From assembly GCA_910591455.2 (NCBI GenBank), contig OU342820.1, positions 7,338,706 to 7,402,705 on the forward strand: a DNA stretch of 64,000 nt. The letters are read 5' to 3'. Positions 33,581-46,620 of the stretch are shown here, one piece after another (the stretch's first letter is position 1; each line of letters starts with the position of its first letter). The position numbers were made by a program, and so were the translations under genes. Under the pieces are notes generated by a model. That model had not been told where the DNA came from and made no database searches. It saw only the letters and a program-made list of their open reading frames with translations. Source of the DNA: Pholis gunnellus (taxonomy: Eukaryota > Chordata > Actinopteri > Perciformes > Pholidae).

Positions 33581-36500
33581 TCTCAAGTTGCTTGAATCGG
33601 ACTGAAGACAACAAGCAGCGTACGAAAAAAAAGGAAGTCTTGTCCCGGATATCCGCTGGCTACACTGAAACCACAGAAATATGGCAACTATCTCCCAGAG
33701 ACCGATGGGCTCCGACATGCACGGCGGCACATACTCCTACAAATCAGCTGACTAGGATGCTGTGGACTACAGCAGAGCGTAAACAATCACAGTATTCACT
33801 TTACTTGATTCAACTTGGTATCCTCTCTGATTGCTCTACTGCTCAAGACCTCTTTTAACCTAAAGAAAGCAAGTCTTACGCAGCGTAGACTTGCTATTCC
33901 GGATGTTTTGGTAATGATTTCCTTCTTCAGAGCTCGTAGCTATGCAAGCTAAGTCCACGCTGTATAACTGACATTGTCAAGTTATTCTGCCTTTTTTCAC
34001 AAGTTATTTTGTTTTGTTTTTTACCTCTAGTTGAACTTTGGCCGTAAAAACCTACAGGGAAAATCAGCACAGGACTCGACACCATGACTTGCGCGACTGC
34101 CCGAGAGAGCACAGCCGTTCTCTCCTGAAATAATGGCCTTGCTGTGTGCACTGCGGTGTGAAAGCCCTGAGTCAGAATATAGCATTCTCAAGCACTATGT
34201 GAACAGCAAGTTTGGGACTCTGCTATCACATTTCGATTCCTCAATTGTGATTCTCCCTGACGTTCCGGACAATGGAAGCAAAAATCAGGTAATCAATAAT
34301 GCAAACTGGGAACAAAACAGTCACACATCAGATGTGCAGTGTGCAACCATTTGTGGGACGCTCTTCTTTTTTACGAGAGCCCCACTTTGAGATTCATGAT
34401 GATAAGAAAATGTGTATTTCTGTACAGAAATGTTTGCTGCCTGGAGCAGTTTAACGTTTTTTAATAAATTGTTGCAACCCCAAACTTTTTTAGATTATGC
34501 AGATATGCAGTCCTCCTGCTCCCCCTCTCCAATGTATCGGTGTTGGAGGCGCTGTATTCTCTTCTCCCTATCAGTCATGACAGGTTGGAGTCATAAGACG
34601 AATGACTCTGATGCAGGTGTTGCCTGACCTTCCTTAATGTCAGTGGAACACGTGAACCCACAAAAACACAAGACGCTGGCGGAGGAGAGGGGAGGAACGA
34701 AGGGAAAATACTACAATGGGAAATGTTGCGGATGCATTAGCCTTAATGTGCTCTCTTAATATATTGCTGTCTGCATTCCTTTCTCGAGCAGCAAATGTCT
34801 CCACTGCTCCCACAGATAAACACTGCCCGAAAACGAACGCGGAAAGCCAAACCACATTATGATGAGAGTTTCTGTTTCACCCTCAGTCTGCCCACACTCT
34901 CTGAAAACCCCTCCGGCATAATCAATGAGTCAGTTATTTTCCCCCTGTATTCTCAGTCGAGCATATTAAGAGGCATTTGTGATATTCCCAAGGAGCGAAG
35001 ATCAAGGCTAAGGACTTATCCACCTCCTGTTCGGCAACCACACATTTCCCGTGACAGACGGTGGAAGGTAGAGTTTAAATCGTATTATTCTCCCTCTGAT
35101 CTCTTCTTTCTCCTGCGGGCCGAAGTTTCATGTCCTACCTACAGTGCAGCCAGTTGTATAACTGCTATGGTTGTTGCTAGTAAAGCTGTTTCTGCTCCTG
35201 TGTGGGTTTTTTTTTTCATGCACTTAAAGCTGCATGTATAAATGTGTTGTGTTGTGTGGGTATTAGTGCACTAATTGGGTAGAGAAGCATGCAAATAATG
35301 GATTTTTGCCAATTATTCTTGTGGAAGTCTCCTTATGATGTGTTTTTGCTTCTTATTGTGTGTGTGCGTTGATTCTTTATACGTCCATACTCACCCATAT
35401 ACGGGGAAGGGAGAGGAAAAGATTGAGTAGCAAGGGAATGAGGTCAGCCTCACACACATACACACAAATGGACAATCTTTTGATGTGTGCGTAGATAAAT
35501 GCTCTCACACAGTTAAACACACAGAAACATCTTCATTTATTGACTGTCTGTTCTATAATTCCAACATCTGAGGTCAAAAACCTCATCCTCCGCTCGCTCC
35601 CTTAGCCATTTTACATTTCAGACACCCTCTCCATCTCCTCCCTCTGACTCCGCATGTATTAAACCTGTTTGTGGGCCACAGAGGATTCTGTTACAGGGGG
35701 TGTTGCTTAAAGATTAGAGGCTGTGACTGAAAGCACACAACGCACACCTCGCCACTGCTTGTTCTCGGCTCTGAACTTTCACACAAACTCTGATCTCACT
35801 CACTTTGCCGCGAGGTCGAAATGTATCACACAATCTGTCCGATGTAAGCACCTGTGTAATAATGCCCAAAAGCAGTTTTGTAGTGAAAGGGATGATTACA
35901 GAACTGTAGTGGAACAGTATCACTGTCCATCTTGCAGAGTGCAGGCATTCACGCTGGAATCTTTCATCTGATCTGTGGTGAGATTTTTGTTCCGTGACTC
36001 TTCCATTTAAAACAGTACCGCACCCATTTATCATTGCACTCCCCTAACATTGGATGGAAAAAACAACAAAAAAAAACAATTGATGTAGTAGAATCAAAGA
36101 TATCGTCTTTTTCGTTGCACACATTATTCTTCCATGTCACAGCCTGGTGCCTGCAGGGCTGTTCTCCACCCATCCACAAGATGCCCTCAGAACTTCTCAC
36201 CTGCCCCCACTCACCGGACTCTCTCATTCACCTGCTCACCTGTTTCCACTTCCCCTCATCAGCCTTGTCAGTATATAAATGACCCATTTCCACAGATTAC
36301 GCCTTTGTGTCTATCTGAACCTGAGCGTTGTCCTGCACCTGCTTCTGTTCCTGCTTTTGTCCCTGCTTTTGTTTTTTGACCTGCTGCCTGTTTGCTCGCC
36401 TCTGGTGACCCCTGTGGATTTGTTTGTTTGGACTGCATTCCTGTTACCAACCTGTAGGCCGTTTCCTGACCATTGCCTCAAGTCATTCATCCTACTGTCC

Positions 36501-38320
36501 CTCAAGTCAAACGTACAATATTTCCCTCTCCAAAAGCTGCGGACACCACTGGATTGTCTATCTCAATTGTATTCACCTTCATTTATATCTCAGTCACTAT
36601 TCATCTCTTTACCCTATGCTCTCTTATTCTCTCTCCTATTTCCTGAGAACAACCTTTACTGCCTCATTCCCCTTCTTTCACTCTCTTTACATCCTGCATC
36701 TATTTCTGTTTTCTGAAAACTCACAAGTTCACAGCTAACACCTGCCGAGTCCAACACTTCAACGACTCACGGAGAGGATTTCATTAAGAGGTGAAATAAT
36801 ATGGAAAATAAAGAAGCGGGTACAGGTTGCCGTGATGGGAGAGAGAAGAGAGAAAAATGACATTACTCCTCTTAAGGCTACATCTTTCCCGCTTGTTACA
36901 AGAAACTGTGAAGACGTACGCACACACACACACACACACACGGATCAAAGCTTCTCCCTGCGCAAACCACAGGTGGTTTTGTGTGAGATGATGCTTAAAA
37001 TTTACACTCCGACAAATTTCCAAAACACTTGTTCTCATTACTGGATGTGGATGACAGCTCGGAAAGCTTTGGAAGTCTGCTTTAATGTCAGCATCCGTTC
37101 TGCAACAGTCAGACTACAAATTATTCTTTTCTTTTCCACTACTTGTTTTTTTGTTGTTTTGTAGCACAACTGTAGATGATCACAGCTGATGTTAACAGAT
37201 AGGGCTGCCTCAAAAGTCCCGTTCAGGGTAGCCTATTCAAATCCTTTTGTCGGAGACAAGAAAGGAGCAGTTGGTTTGAGACGGGAAAGAGCGTCAGCAG
37301 GGCCAGTGTCGTGGCACATGTTCATTTCGGAGGGAGCGCGGTGAGATCACCTATCAGGAAATTGAGTTATTGTTGAGAGAGGATCGTCTAATTAGAGAAA
37401 CTGTGAGGGTCTTCTCTGCGTATACAGAGATCTTGTGTGTACACACACACACACACATGCACACACACATCAACAGTAATTGCCCTTGTTGTGCTTTGTC
37501 AGCTTTTCTTTAACATAATGCATGTCTGTGCTTAAGCCCTAATATGAATGAATAACCAGGTCAGAGAGTGCTGCATGTATCATTGTCATGAAATTCAAGG
37601 ACACAGAGAGTAAGAAAATGTGGTTATAGACTCAATGTTTACAATGTGTGCACTATGCTTATTGTCCATGAGTTTTAATTTATTTAAATGACAGTATAGC
37701 TTCTTAACATGAGCAGAACTTGTGAACAAGTCAGAATGCATGATGTTCACAGTCAATGGCTCATAGGGTTCAAATCCTGTCTCCTGGAAGTTACATTTAA
37801 ATACAACAGAAAATATGTTTAAAAATCTAGGAAGGAAAACGTAATGCAGACTGGATTAATACAACTGAACAGACTAAACCCAACAAACTGAATCCAAATG
37901 GGGAACTAATGGCTGATCAAACCATTTCTGAAACAAAGGGGTAACACAAAGACAACCACTACCACCTACACTACAAATAAAAAAAAACATGATTAATACA
38001 GTCTAAAGAAAATAAATACAAACTCCTAACTAGAAATCCCAATCCCCTCCCCATGATATGCCAAGCACCTGGTACATTCCGACTGGTCACTTCCTGTATT
38101 TGAGAGTTGTGCTTTAGGGGGCCCAACTTTTGCTCCAGCCTGTCAAGATGTCCCTCCAGCAGCAACAAGCTGCAGCACCTTCAGCACTGGTAAGTGGAAA
38201 TATTTAAGGCTAACTTAAAGACAAGCTGAAGTGTGACTGTACAAAAGTTGACTAAATGTGTACAGTACAATTAGAAACTAATGTACTGCCAACAATTGTG
38301 AAAACACAATGAGTATGATG

Positions 38321-38851
38321 CAGTGGTGGGCCGCCAGGGCCAGCAAGGCCTTCTCTGCTGGCCTAAACCACAAAGCTATAGCTATTTTATAATTTAATAT
38401 TTTAATATTTTATAAGTTATACAAATATTTTTCCCATTATCTTATTTTCTCATTGCACAGCTACTGTCTTCCTCAGTTGCTCTGCTTCCAGTGCAGCTTG
38501 TTTTAAGTAGAGCTTTTATCCAATCAGATTTCACCTCTGTGTCTCTAGGTAAGAAGAGAGGCCCGAGGCCTGCAGACTCACAAGTGAATGCCTTTGCAGT
38601 TTAAGTGAATGGGGACGATATTGTTGATTGTCATAGTCTTCAGCCAATCAGATCTTTAGTTTGACATGTTGGGCGTATTCTTTGACGTGCCAGAGCCTGC
38701 TAGCTGGCCTACAGGTACATCAGCATTAACGGGCAGCTCAGTTTTCAGGTGCAGCGTCATAATCAGGTGCATCATAATGAGATTATTAGGTGGTGTTTCA
38801 GCTGCAGGACAGCACTGAAGGCCCAGGTATGAAATGCACGACCCGCCACTG
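38321..38851 (+). mobile_element. Non-autonomous hAT-type element, short form (531 bp)
   Basis: It is bounded by CAGTGG and CCACTG termini: left CAGTGGTGGGCCGCCAGGG, right end ACCCGCCACTG. It is flanked by an exact 8-bp duplication GTATGATG (38313-38320 and 38852-38859). An 8-bp duplication with CA...TG ends is typical of hAT transposons. Its left end matches the inverted right end of the larger element at 58394-59802 through GGCCTTCTCTGCTGGCCTAAA-type wording and beyond. It has no coding capacity. It is a deletion derivative needing transposase from elsewhere. Confidence 0.88.
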
Positions 38852-39039
38852 GTATGATGTGTGAAACAAAAGCTCTGTGTCACCATTTCCCTGTATGCTG
38901 ATCTATGTGGAATGTGATGTGCATGAGGTCAAAAGATCAACAAAATCAATGAGGAGAAAATAAACTTTTAAGTGTACACTACATAACACTTAAGGTGTAT
39001 GCTGGAGGGTTACTGACACTTAAAGCAGGGTGAGTACTT

Positions 39040-39330
39040 GAGTTTGAGTACTTATTCACAGCAGTGCTATGAGATAAATGCTAAACACACACTCAGTTTA
39101 GGAGGATGGAGATGGCATTAGTTTGGCAAGTATATGCTGTTTAACTCAAGTATTAGACAGTTAAAATTTTGACCTGAATGTTGTGACATTTAATCGTTGA
39201 GGGGACGTGACGTTTCGAACCAAATGAGATGGAATTCCATCCAGAAGTTGTTGAGACATTTAACCTTAAACCACCAATGTAATCCTCATGGAGCCATGTG
39301 ACCAGTGTGTCTAAAAACACATGAGGGAGC
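39040..39330 (-). repeat. Dispersed repeat family B, copy 2 (reverse)
   Basis: Read on the - strand it gives AAATGTCTCAACAACTTCTG, GATGGAATTCCATC and then a CAGGTCAAAATTTTAAC block, in the same order as in copies 3 and 4. Diverged. Confidence 0.65.
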
Positions 39331-40457
39331 CACATTGCTGCACGAGGTGACATGTTTCCTTATTACGGTGAACATGGTGCACTGCAGTTTGGTTTGAGTT
39401 AATCCCACTTATACTGTCCTGCTGTCGTACTCACCGGTGCATCGTGAAAACAGTCTCCAGCAAATACACTATTTATTCCTGTTTGTGTAACATTTCAGGA
39501 ATCGACTTAGCCTTTTCATAAAAAAAGGAAACTTTTTAGATTTACGTCTTCAGCAGGAACCAATCAAGCCCGTCTGTGGCTGAGTGCCACAGACAGACTG
39601 CGGATGTCAGTAAATATTGACAGATGGACTAATGCATTGTTGGTTTTGGTCTTTTCATGGGATTTGTTGGTAATAACAAAACTATAGAATATTTGCTGCC
39701 TTATCCTTTAAGACAAAATGTGCTGACCGTACATACTGCTATAATCTTTCTCTCAGTGCGATGTCCATATACTTTAGCCCCAATTGTCCCTCAAGCAGAG
39801 TAGAGAAAAGTTAACTTTTTTTTTTGGTGTCATGTTGAGTCAAATTCAGGGCCACTGATGGGTACGGCTGATTATAATTCAAAGATGTTTAGCATTGTGT
39901 CTGTTTTCGTTCTGTTGAACGCAACAGAAATTGGAATCGCAGTAATGACGATGGGACTCTCTACTATGAGAGCAGTGTTTACCTCTTTAGCCCAGAAGGT
40001 ACAATAGGGACACCGGAAAGCCCCAGTGCTGTCTGTATAGTTTGCCTGCGCAGAATTGATTCCTACATGCGTCAGCAGAGTGGGGGATGTGTGCCAGGCA
40101 GCGTGTTGTTTAACTAGCAGGCACAGTGTCAGGCCTGCCACTGATACCCACAGCGGAGTGTGTGAATGCAGAGCTGGCAGTGATGCTGCGAATTAGCACG
40201 CAACAGCGTTTTGTTTTCTTTGGAGAAGGTGCGGGGTCCCATGTGACCGAATGCGGTATGTCTCAGACGGTTTTGATTTTGGGAATCATTATGAATGATA
40301 AAAGAGAAGATTATTTTGTTGATCACCATCTTGGATTGTCACCAGTTGTCACGGCGCTCGTCGCTGCAGTAAAACAAATCTTTTATTAGGTGGTACTTCC
40401 TGCTTTCGAAATGGTGCCTTCTTGTTTGAAGTAACTAACAGTTTTGCCTCAAATGCG

Positions 40458-40460
<3 letters not shown>

Positions 40461-40527
<67 letters not shown>

Positions 40528-40529
40528 TC
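40461..40529 (+). repeat. (CT)n microsatellite
   Basis: A nearly pure CT tract with two small interruptions. Confidence 0.92.
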
Positions 40530-42153
40530 CTCTATCCTTCTGCTTGTTATCCTGATTACCGCCTCAGCTTCAAAATATTGCAATTACTGGCGTGGAAAAC
40601 CACTGCCGTCATGCTCTAAATTAGGGAGGTTTGTGCCTACAAGGAAAGAAATGAAAGTGGATGAATACATGTTTCCACACATTTTTACCTCTTTTTGATT
40701 ATTATGAAACTACATGTGACGGATTGCCATGAAACGCGCTAAAACAGACTTGCTGGTTGTAGAGATATGTTGTGCTTGCAGGAGGCAGTTGTTATTGACA
40801 AATGGCTGAATGTTCTCAGAATATCCTCAGTTTGTGTTGTTGCTCTGTCGACGGCATGAATTGTATTTAAAATCTCCTGACAGGGAAGTAAGTGACCGAC
40901 CCCTCTACCCTTGTACGTATTCCTAACATAATATCACATTTTAGTGGAGCCTGTCAAACAGGAGCCTGCCTTTCTGCTCGTTTCATAGCACACGCTCCTC
41001 CGCAGTGTTTGTTTTGTCATGTTATTAAGACACCATGTTGTGTTAAGGCTGTTTGCTGACATCTGGTAATTGGCTTGTAGACAGGGATGCTGTTATCCTA
41101 AAAGTATGTGGGTAAATCGAGGATGGGATGGTGTGACAGTCTCAGGCTGTGCAGACTGTATCGGGTGTGTTTTGCCCTGCTTCGTATTTGTCCTCCTTTC
41201 CATCATCTCTCTGATGCCTCCTCTCACATAATCTTCTTCCACTCAACAGTTGCTGCTACGCTGAGTGACTCTTTAATGCCGGCGTATAATTCAGGGTTTA
41301 ACTTTAAGGGGCTGTAGATGGTCAGAAGTTCATCTGTCTTCAGCAGTTATGTATGTAGCAAGTGAAAGTACTAAAGTGGCCTCTGAATGTAAACTGCTAG
41401 TACTCACTGGTGCTTATAAGTTAACGCAGCATCTGATACACAGTGATCTTGCAAGTAGTTGCAGGTCAATCAAGTGCGATATCTGAGGCCTTCATTCAGT
41501 TTGATTATCAATATGGAGAATTTCAACTCAGCTTTATTTTTGCTGTCACGACACAAATATCCTGATTTAGTTTCAACATTACTTTCAGTTAAATGTGACC
41601 CTTATTCACCACTTCATCTATGTTAGGGGCGATGCTCAATGACTGCATGAAGGTCACTTTAAGTCATACATGTTTTTTTCCCCCGATACAGTTTTTAAAG
41701 GAAGATTGCAGTCGTGGCTGTGAAGGAAAATGACATTGCTGGTTATTTGTTGCAGTTAACATTCTCTCGTTTTCTAATATTTAAGTGGAACAAGAGAAGA
41801 TCATAACAGCAAGGAATTCCAGAAAAAGAAACCTGGAGATCCCTCCCATCAGCATAATCTTGTGCTCATACCAGTGATGAGAGAGACTGTCCTACTTACA
41901 ACAATTTCTAATTGGCTGCTTCTTAATTTTTGCGTGTGTCTCTTGTCATGCAGCACCGGGACTAAAAACGTTCCCACACAACAGACGCAGAGCAAAATGC
42001 AAATGCCATGCGGCTGAATCGATGCACATCGACAGAGAGCCAAGCAGTAAAGCAGAACACACGTGTTTGTGCACAGACAAACGCACAGACTTCTCCTGCA
42101 TATGCCAATGCGGCATATGGGCTGAGAAAATGCTGACACAGCGAGTGGTGGGC

Positions 42154-42171
42154 GGGGGGGGGGGGGGGGGG
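42154..42171 (+). repeat. G18 homopolymer
   Basis: About 18 consecutive G residues, a potential G-quadruplex and a potential assembly error site. Confidence 0.85.
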
Positions 42172-42498
42172 AGCGTGATAATGGGGCAGTGGGGCTGGGT
42201 GTGGAGTGTCGAGAAAATACCCATCAAAGCTATTAGCATGGGCGTGACCTCATTGGCTGCTGTGGCGATAAGCTGAGCGTGCACTGATCACGGCTCTGCC
42301 ACAGCTCGGAGGAGAGCAGGACGAAAACAGCCGTGCGTGGTTCAAACCAGAGCGTGTTCACATGCTGTGGCAGCAACACGTTAGCAAGGCGACAGCGTGA
42401 ACGAGTAAGCGTGAAAAAGTTATGTGATGTGAGTTGATTTATTCGTGATGTTAAGCAACACATTTGTCAATTCAGTGTAATTAAAAACAAACCGACAT

Positions 42499-42945
42499 GG
42501 TGACGCTTTCTGTGAAGCCCATACCTATCGTGCATTACAGTATAATGCATTCAAATCTGTTCATAGCACCGTGTAATTATAGTTATAAGTACTAAAATAT
42601 TATAAATAATAAATAATCCGAAGTGTACAATAATTCTCAACAGTAAAAACTCGTTAAGCCTTTTACATATTTTATGTTTTATAAGGTCAAGGTCTACACC
42701 TTACTTTACTTAAAGCAAACAATGACCACTTAGAGTAACTATAATCACATTATAAAAAAGATTATAATGTATTATAAAAATAATATATTCTAATATTTTA
42801 CCTTCATTTTATAAAATGCTTTATGATGTATAAAGATTATTGTTATAAAGCATTATGAATATGAGTGCTTATGAGCTATGATTACAGAGTGCAAATAAGC
42901 AGATTATAATGCATTATAGACATGGGCTTCATGAAAAGTGTTGCC
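42499..42945. mobile_element. AT-rich element with about 40-bp terminal inverted repeats (447 bp)
   Basis: The left end GGTGACGCTTTCTGTGAAGC and the reverse complement of the right end GGCAACACTTTTCATGAAGC align for about 42 nt. Nearly all differences are transitions, as expected from methyl-CpG decay of an old element. The interior is AT-rich with repeated ATTATAATGCATTAT-like wording and no coding capacity. A target-site duplication is not evident, so the superfamily is left open. Confidence 0.75.
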
Positions 42946-44827
42946 AAAAAGATCTTTAAATTGCTCAAGCTCAAGTTTCACATTTGAGATTTTGGCACAT
43001 AGTGAATCAGTCATCTTTTGGATAAAAGTGACAGCTATTGGCCCGTTCCAAACCAGCACTAGAAAAGATTAATTTATTATAAAGAATAGTTTATGATTAA
43101 AATTCATCAGTACCTTGCTGGTACTAAGGCTGACATTAATTAAGTAATAGTTTCTGGGGTATCTTATTAGGAGCTAAAAGGAAGTGAGAAGATAAGTCAG
43201 TGAGCCATTGTGATTTATCCTCCGGTGACCATAAAGCTCTGTGCCAAATGTAATGCCAATCCAAAGACTAAAGACCTCACTCAGTTTTTAATTCACAGAC
43301 TCACCAACATCACCATCCCATGAGCCAACGCTCTATCGTGGCCAAAAACATGAAGGATTGCAAGGAAAAATAGGAAGAACTGCTTCACATGTTAGAAACA
43401 TAAGAGAGTATGTTTGGTGTGTTAGAGACTGGTGGGGCAGAGCGAGAAAGAAAAGAGTGAGGTAAAACCCAGACAGTCTATATTTAGCAGAGGAGGTATT
43501 ATTTTCTGTCTGGGGAGGAAAGACACATGGCTTGCCAAACTGAGCTTTCTCAGTAAACCTATCCAAAGTGCACAATTGACCCTTTGCTAAGCCCCGTCCC
43601 CCGCTGCTACTCCGTCATGCTGTCAGAGCTACCATGGAGCCCACACTGTCACTAACTGTGTAAATGTGATCTATTTTTTGGAAAACCGAAAAAGCAACTT
43701 CAGATAGAAGTAGACAGAAGGGTCTACTATATGCGTTTGAAGGATATATCTAGGATGTCAAACTTAAAAGCAAAAACAGGTTAAAAAGATAAAGACAGAA
43801 ACCAAAGCCACGGATCAGTAGAAGTGAACCACCACATCACCCGGCGATCGAGACAGAAGACTATGAATTTAAGTAACAACACTGTCCCTGTAAAGGTCTT
43901 TATTCATTGTTAGAATCAGTGAGAACACATTTAGTATAACTCCAGCTAGCATAGCCGAGAATGTCTCCTTCCAACCTCTCCGGATAAAGAGTATCACTTT
44001 TACACAACGTTTAGCTACGACTAGCTCAAAATCCACATAACCAGCCTGAAAATGAAGAAAATCTGAAACGATTGCATGAAAGTCCATCAAGCAGAGCCGG
44101 ACAGTTGTTGGAGCTTGCCGATAGTCTGCGTTTGAGGGCGGGGCTTAGAGAAGGGTCAATTGCTCAGTCATGCAAATTAAAATCTACACACAGATGCACC
44201 CGACCCCCTCCCCCCCCACACACACACAAACATGTACAGTATATATTTAAACATATACATATATATATCAACGTTCCACAGTGTGTGTGTGTGTGTGTGG
44301 GCTCCTCTCTGCTAGCTCATGGCTGGGGCTCATCATGTCATTATGATGAATATTCAGGAGCTGACCTTATCAGTCTGTGATTTATTGCTGACTCCAGTAC
44401 ATTTATATTATCGTCCTCTCCAATCTTCCAGATCTGGTGGGCTGGCACCTCTGTATCTTTTCAGCCTCATTTAATGAGGGATACCTGGACTGCACATACA
44501 CACCATGCAGAGAAGAGGATTGCAGAAGGTGTGCTTGTGTGTGTGTGTATGTGTGTAAAACATAAACATTCACACATAAATTCACTCCCACTGAGAGAAG
44601 CATGTTTGCATGCAGATCCTCTTTGCAACACCGATCTCCATCAATCATGGGGAAGGAAAAAGATCTTTGCTTAGCTTGAAATGGCTGTGGAAACCTCTGT
44701 GGTGGTGGTGAAAAGAAACACGCGCTGAATTGAACAGTCATGTCACAGTCCAACATCCTGCCATCCAACCACTAAAAAAAAAAACATCCTCCATCTGTGG
44801 TCATATAACTCCTCTTTTGCTCGAATG
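42946..44827. other. Intergenic, no gene recognised
   Basis: Short C-rich and CA/GT tracts near 44200-44300 and 44530-44560 only. No coding signal. Confidence 0.6.
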
Positions 44828-44835
44828 GACTAGAG

Positions 44836-45895
44836 CAGGGGTCACCAATAGGAGGACCGCGGTCCGGATCCGGACCCAGACGCTGTCCTATCCGGACCCG
44901 GACGAATAACTGATGGAAAATTGAGAATCATACATTTTGGCGGAGCGCTTCTATTTTAACCTGCACAGCTTTTCCAGCCTTTACGGCACTCGTTCAGCAG
45001 TCCAGGAAATACACCGACCAATCACATACGTTCTAAATCATCTCACGTGACGCTACTCAGCCAATCGAATATCTGTATTCTGAAACGCATCGTTCGTGAG
45101 CCGAGTGAGATTTGCACACAGGCACGGGAGACGGAGAGAAGACGAGAAGTAAGTCGGATAATTTTACATGGCGTACTCTAAAAAGAGAAGTGGACCACGA
45201 AAACAGAGCTTTTAACAAAGAATGGACGAACTCTGATTTGTTCATTCTTCCTGCTGGCGCTACTAAACGACTCGTATGTTCAGATACCGCGGCCATTATT
45301 AAATGCGCCGATGTGAAACGCGAATTGAAACGAAAATGTGTGTTGAGACCAAACACGCATCTTTAGACCAAACACTCCAGTCTGAACTGAGGGCAAGATG
45401 TTGAGATGTGTAGAGATTGTTTATTATAAAGTTCACTGAGACAGTTATGATGTGAAATGGATTTAACAAAAGAAAAGAAAAAATTTCTCTCCAGCCACAC
45501 TTTCCTTTTTTCCTTTTCATACATTTTTCTAAAATCAAGCAATTTCTGATGCAAGCTTTTCAAAGATTCATTTTTGTGTATTTCATTTTTAGATGGAGCC
45601 CTTATTTTACTTGAAATGAGAGAACAACATTTATTTATGTATTATTTATAATCCTTCCAGTTAAATTTGAAAACGTAATTATATATTATATTTTAAAATG
45701 TAATTGATGTGCACTTTCTTTATTTGATCTGACAGTTGTTGACTACACAGATACTTTGTTACTACTACTAGGCTTCTTGAATATATATATATGACACTAA
45801 ATAGCGCAAGTTAGATATTATTGTAATGTTCTGGACCTTTGCACGGGGAGATTTTCTCAATCTGGACCTTTTGGAATTGTAATTGAATACCCCTG
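44836..45895 (+). mobile_element. hAT-type deletion derivative with transposase remnant (1060 bp)
   Basis: The ends are CAGGGGTCACCAAT on the left and ATTGAATACCCCTG on the right (11 of the first 14 positions pair as inverted repeats). An exact 8-bp duplication GACTAGAG flanks it (44828-44835 and 45896-45903). Inside, the + strand at about 45170-45340 encodes a decayed fragment resembling the N-terminal zinc-finger segment shared by hAT transposases and their domesticated relatives (GTF2IRD2/ZBED5-like): ENRAFNKEWT, then LFILPAGATK, then DTAAIIKCADVKRE. The rest of the transposase is missing and the 3' half is AT-rich. Confidence 0.9.
45112..45366 (+). pseudogene. Decayed hAT transposase N-terminal fragment
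   Basis: An open frame inside the element at 44836-45895. Recognisable wording is HENRAFNKEWTNSDLFILPA followed by TKRLVCSDTAAIIK and CADVKREL. Relatives normally have CxxC and HxxxxH zinc ligands around this point. Here one Cys is missing and the His pair reads as ELKRKC, so the finger should not fold. No catalytic or dimerisation domain follows. The match is from memory of the family. Confidence 0.65.
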
Positions 45896-45903
45896 GACTA
45901 GAG

Positions 45904-46570
45904 TCATAACTCCTGAGGGAACTAGAGGTCTTTGTCACTTGAAGATAAAAATGTGCAGTTTTGGGGCATTTGTCGAAAGGAATGATGCTGTCATTTCTCT
46001 CAGGAGGACAGTATCCATGGTGGTTAGGTTTAGGAAATTAAACACTTTGGTTGAGTTCTTGAAAACATCCTTATACTTTAAGTCAGTGTTGACCTTTTTT
46101 TCAATATTTAACCAACACCACAATTTTTCCCAAACCCTAATGAAGTGTCTTGAGTTGCCTACAGATAACCATAGAAATATGAATACTAATATAGGGATAT
46201 GAGCGATAAGGCAAACAAATGAAATACATTAATAATACATCTTTTGCAGCTACATTCAGCAACGTATTTCCTTATTAGATTGTTAGAAGCCTAATCGCAT
46301 TACGAACATATTTACAGTTTAGCAGCATCACTGGATCCGGAAACGTCTTGGATCGATCGGACCGTGGTTTCTCCTCCTGCCGTGTGCTACTGCTAAATGA
46401 GCAAAATCTGGAAGTCGGGTAAAAGTTGCAACGGTGTCGCACATGCGGTGTCATTAGCATTGATCAGGGACCGCTGTATAGTCAATGGCTGGGTGGCACC
46501 ACCCATTACTCCACACAGTCAGCCAGCCGGGATAATCAATGGTCAGCCGCAGCCTGATGTTGCATAACAC

Positions 46571-46620
<50 letters not shown>

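Larger units (their letters stand above)
28351..38320. other. Intergenic: microsatellites and dispersed repeats, no gene recognised
   Basis: I found no exon with family similarity. It contains a CA tract (28564-28656), a C20 run (31058-31077), GT tracts (32101-32139 and about 32286-32313), a dispersed-repeat pair (29521-29629 and 33471-33580), a family D copy (30840-31130), and pyrimidine-rich stretches around 36300-36730. The longest open frame, at 34795-35241, matches nothing I know. Confidence 0.6.
38860..42498. other. Intergenic, no gene recognised
   Basis: Apart from a reverse family B repeat, a CT microsatellite (40461-40529) and a G18 run (42154-42171), I see nothing that can be named. 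Confidence 0.6.

Noticed and set aside
34795..35241. A 148-codon + strand open frame
   Set aside because: No recognisable domain or family wording, no clear splice signals, and no support from a neighbouring frame. Open frames of this length are expected by chance in 64 kb.
37740..37790. GGGTTCAAATCCTG, which resembles a Pol III B box
   Set aside because: No A box or cloverleaf is found upstream at the right spacing, so a tRNA or tRNA-derived SINE is not supported.
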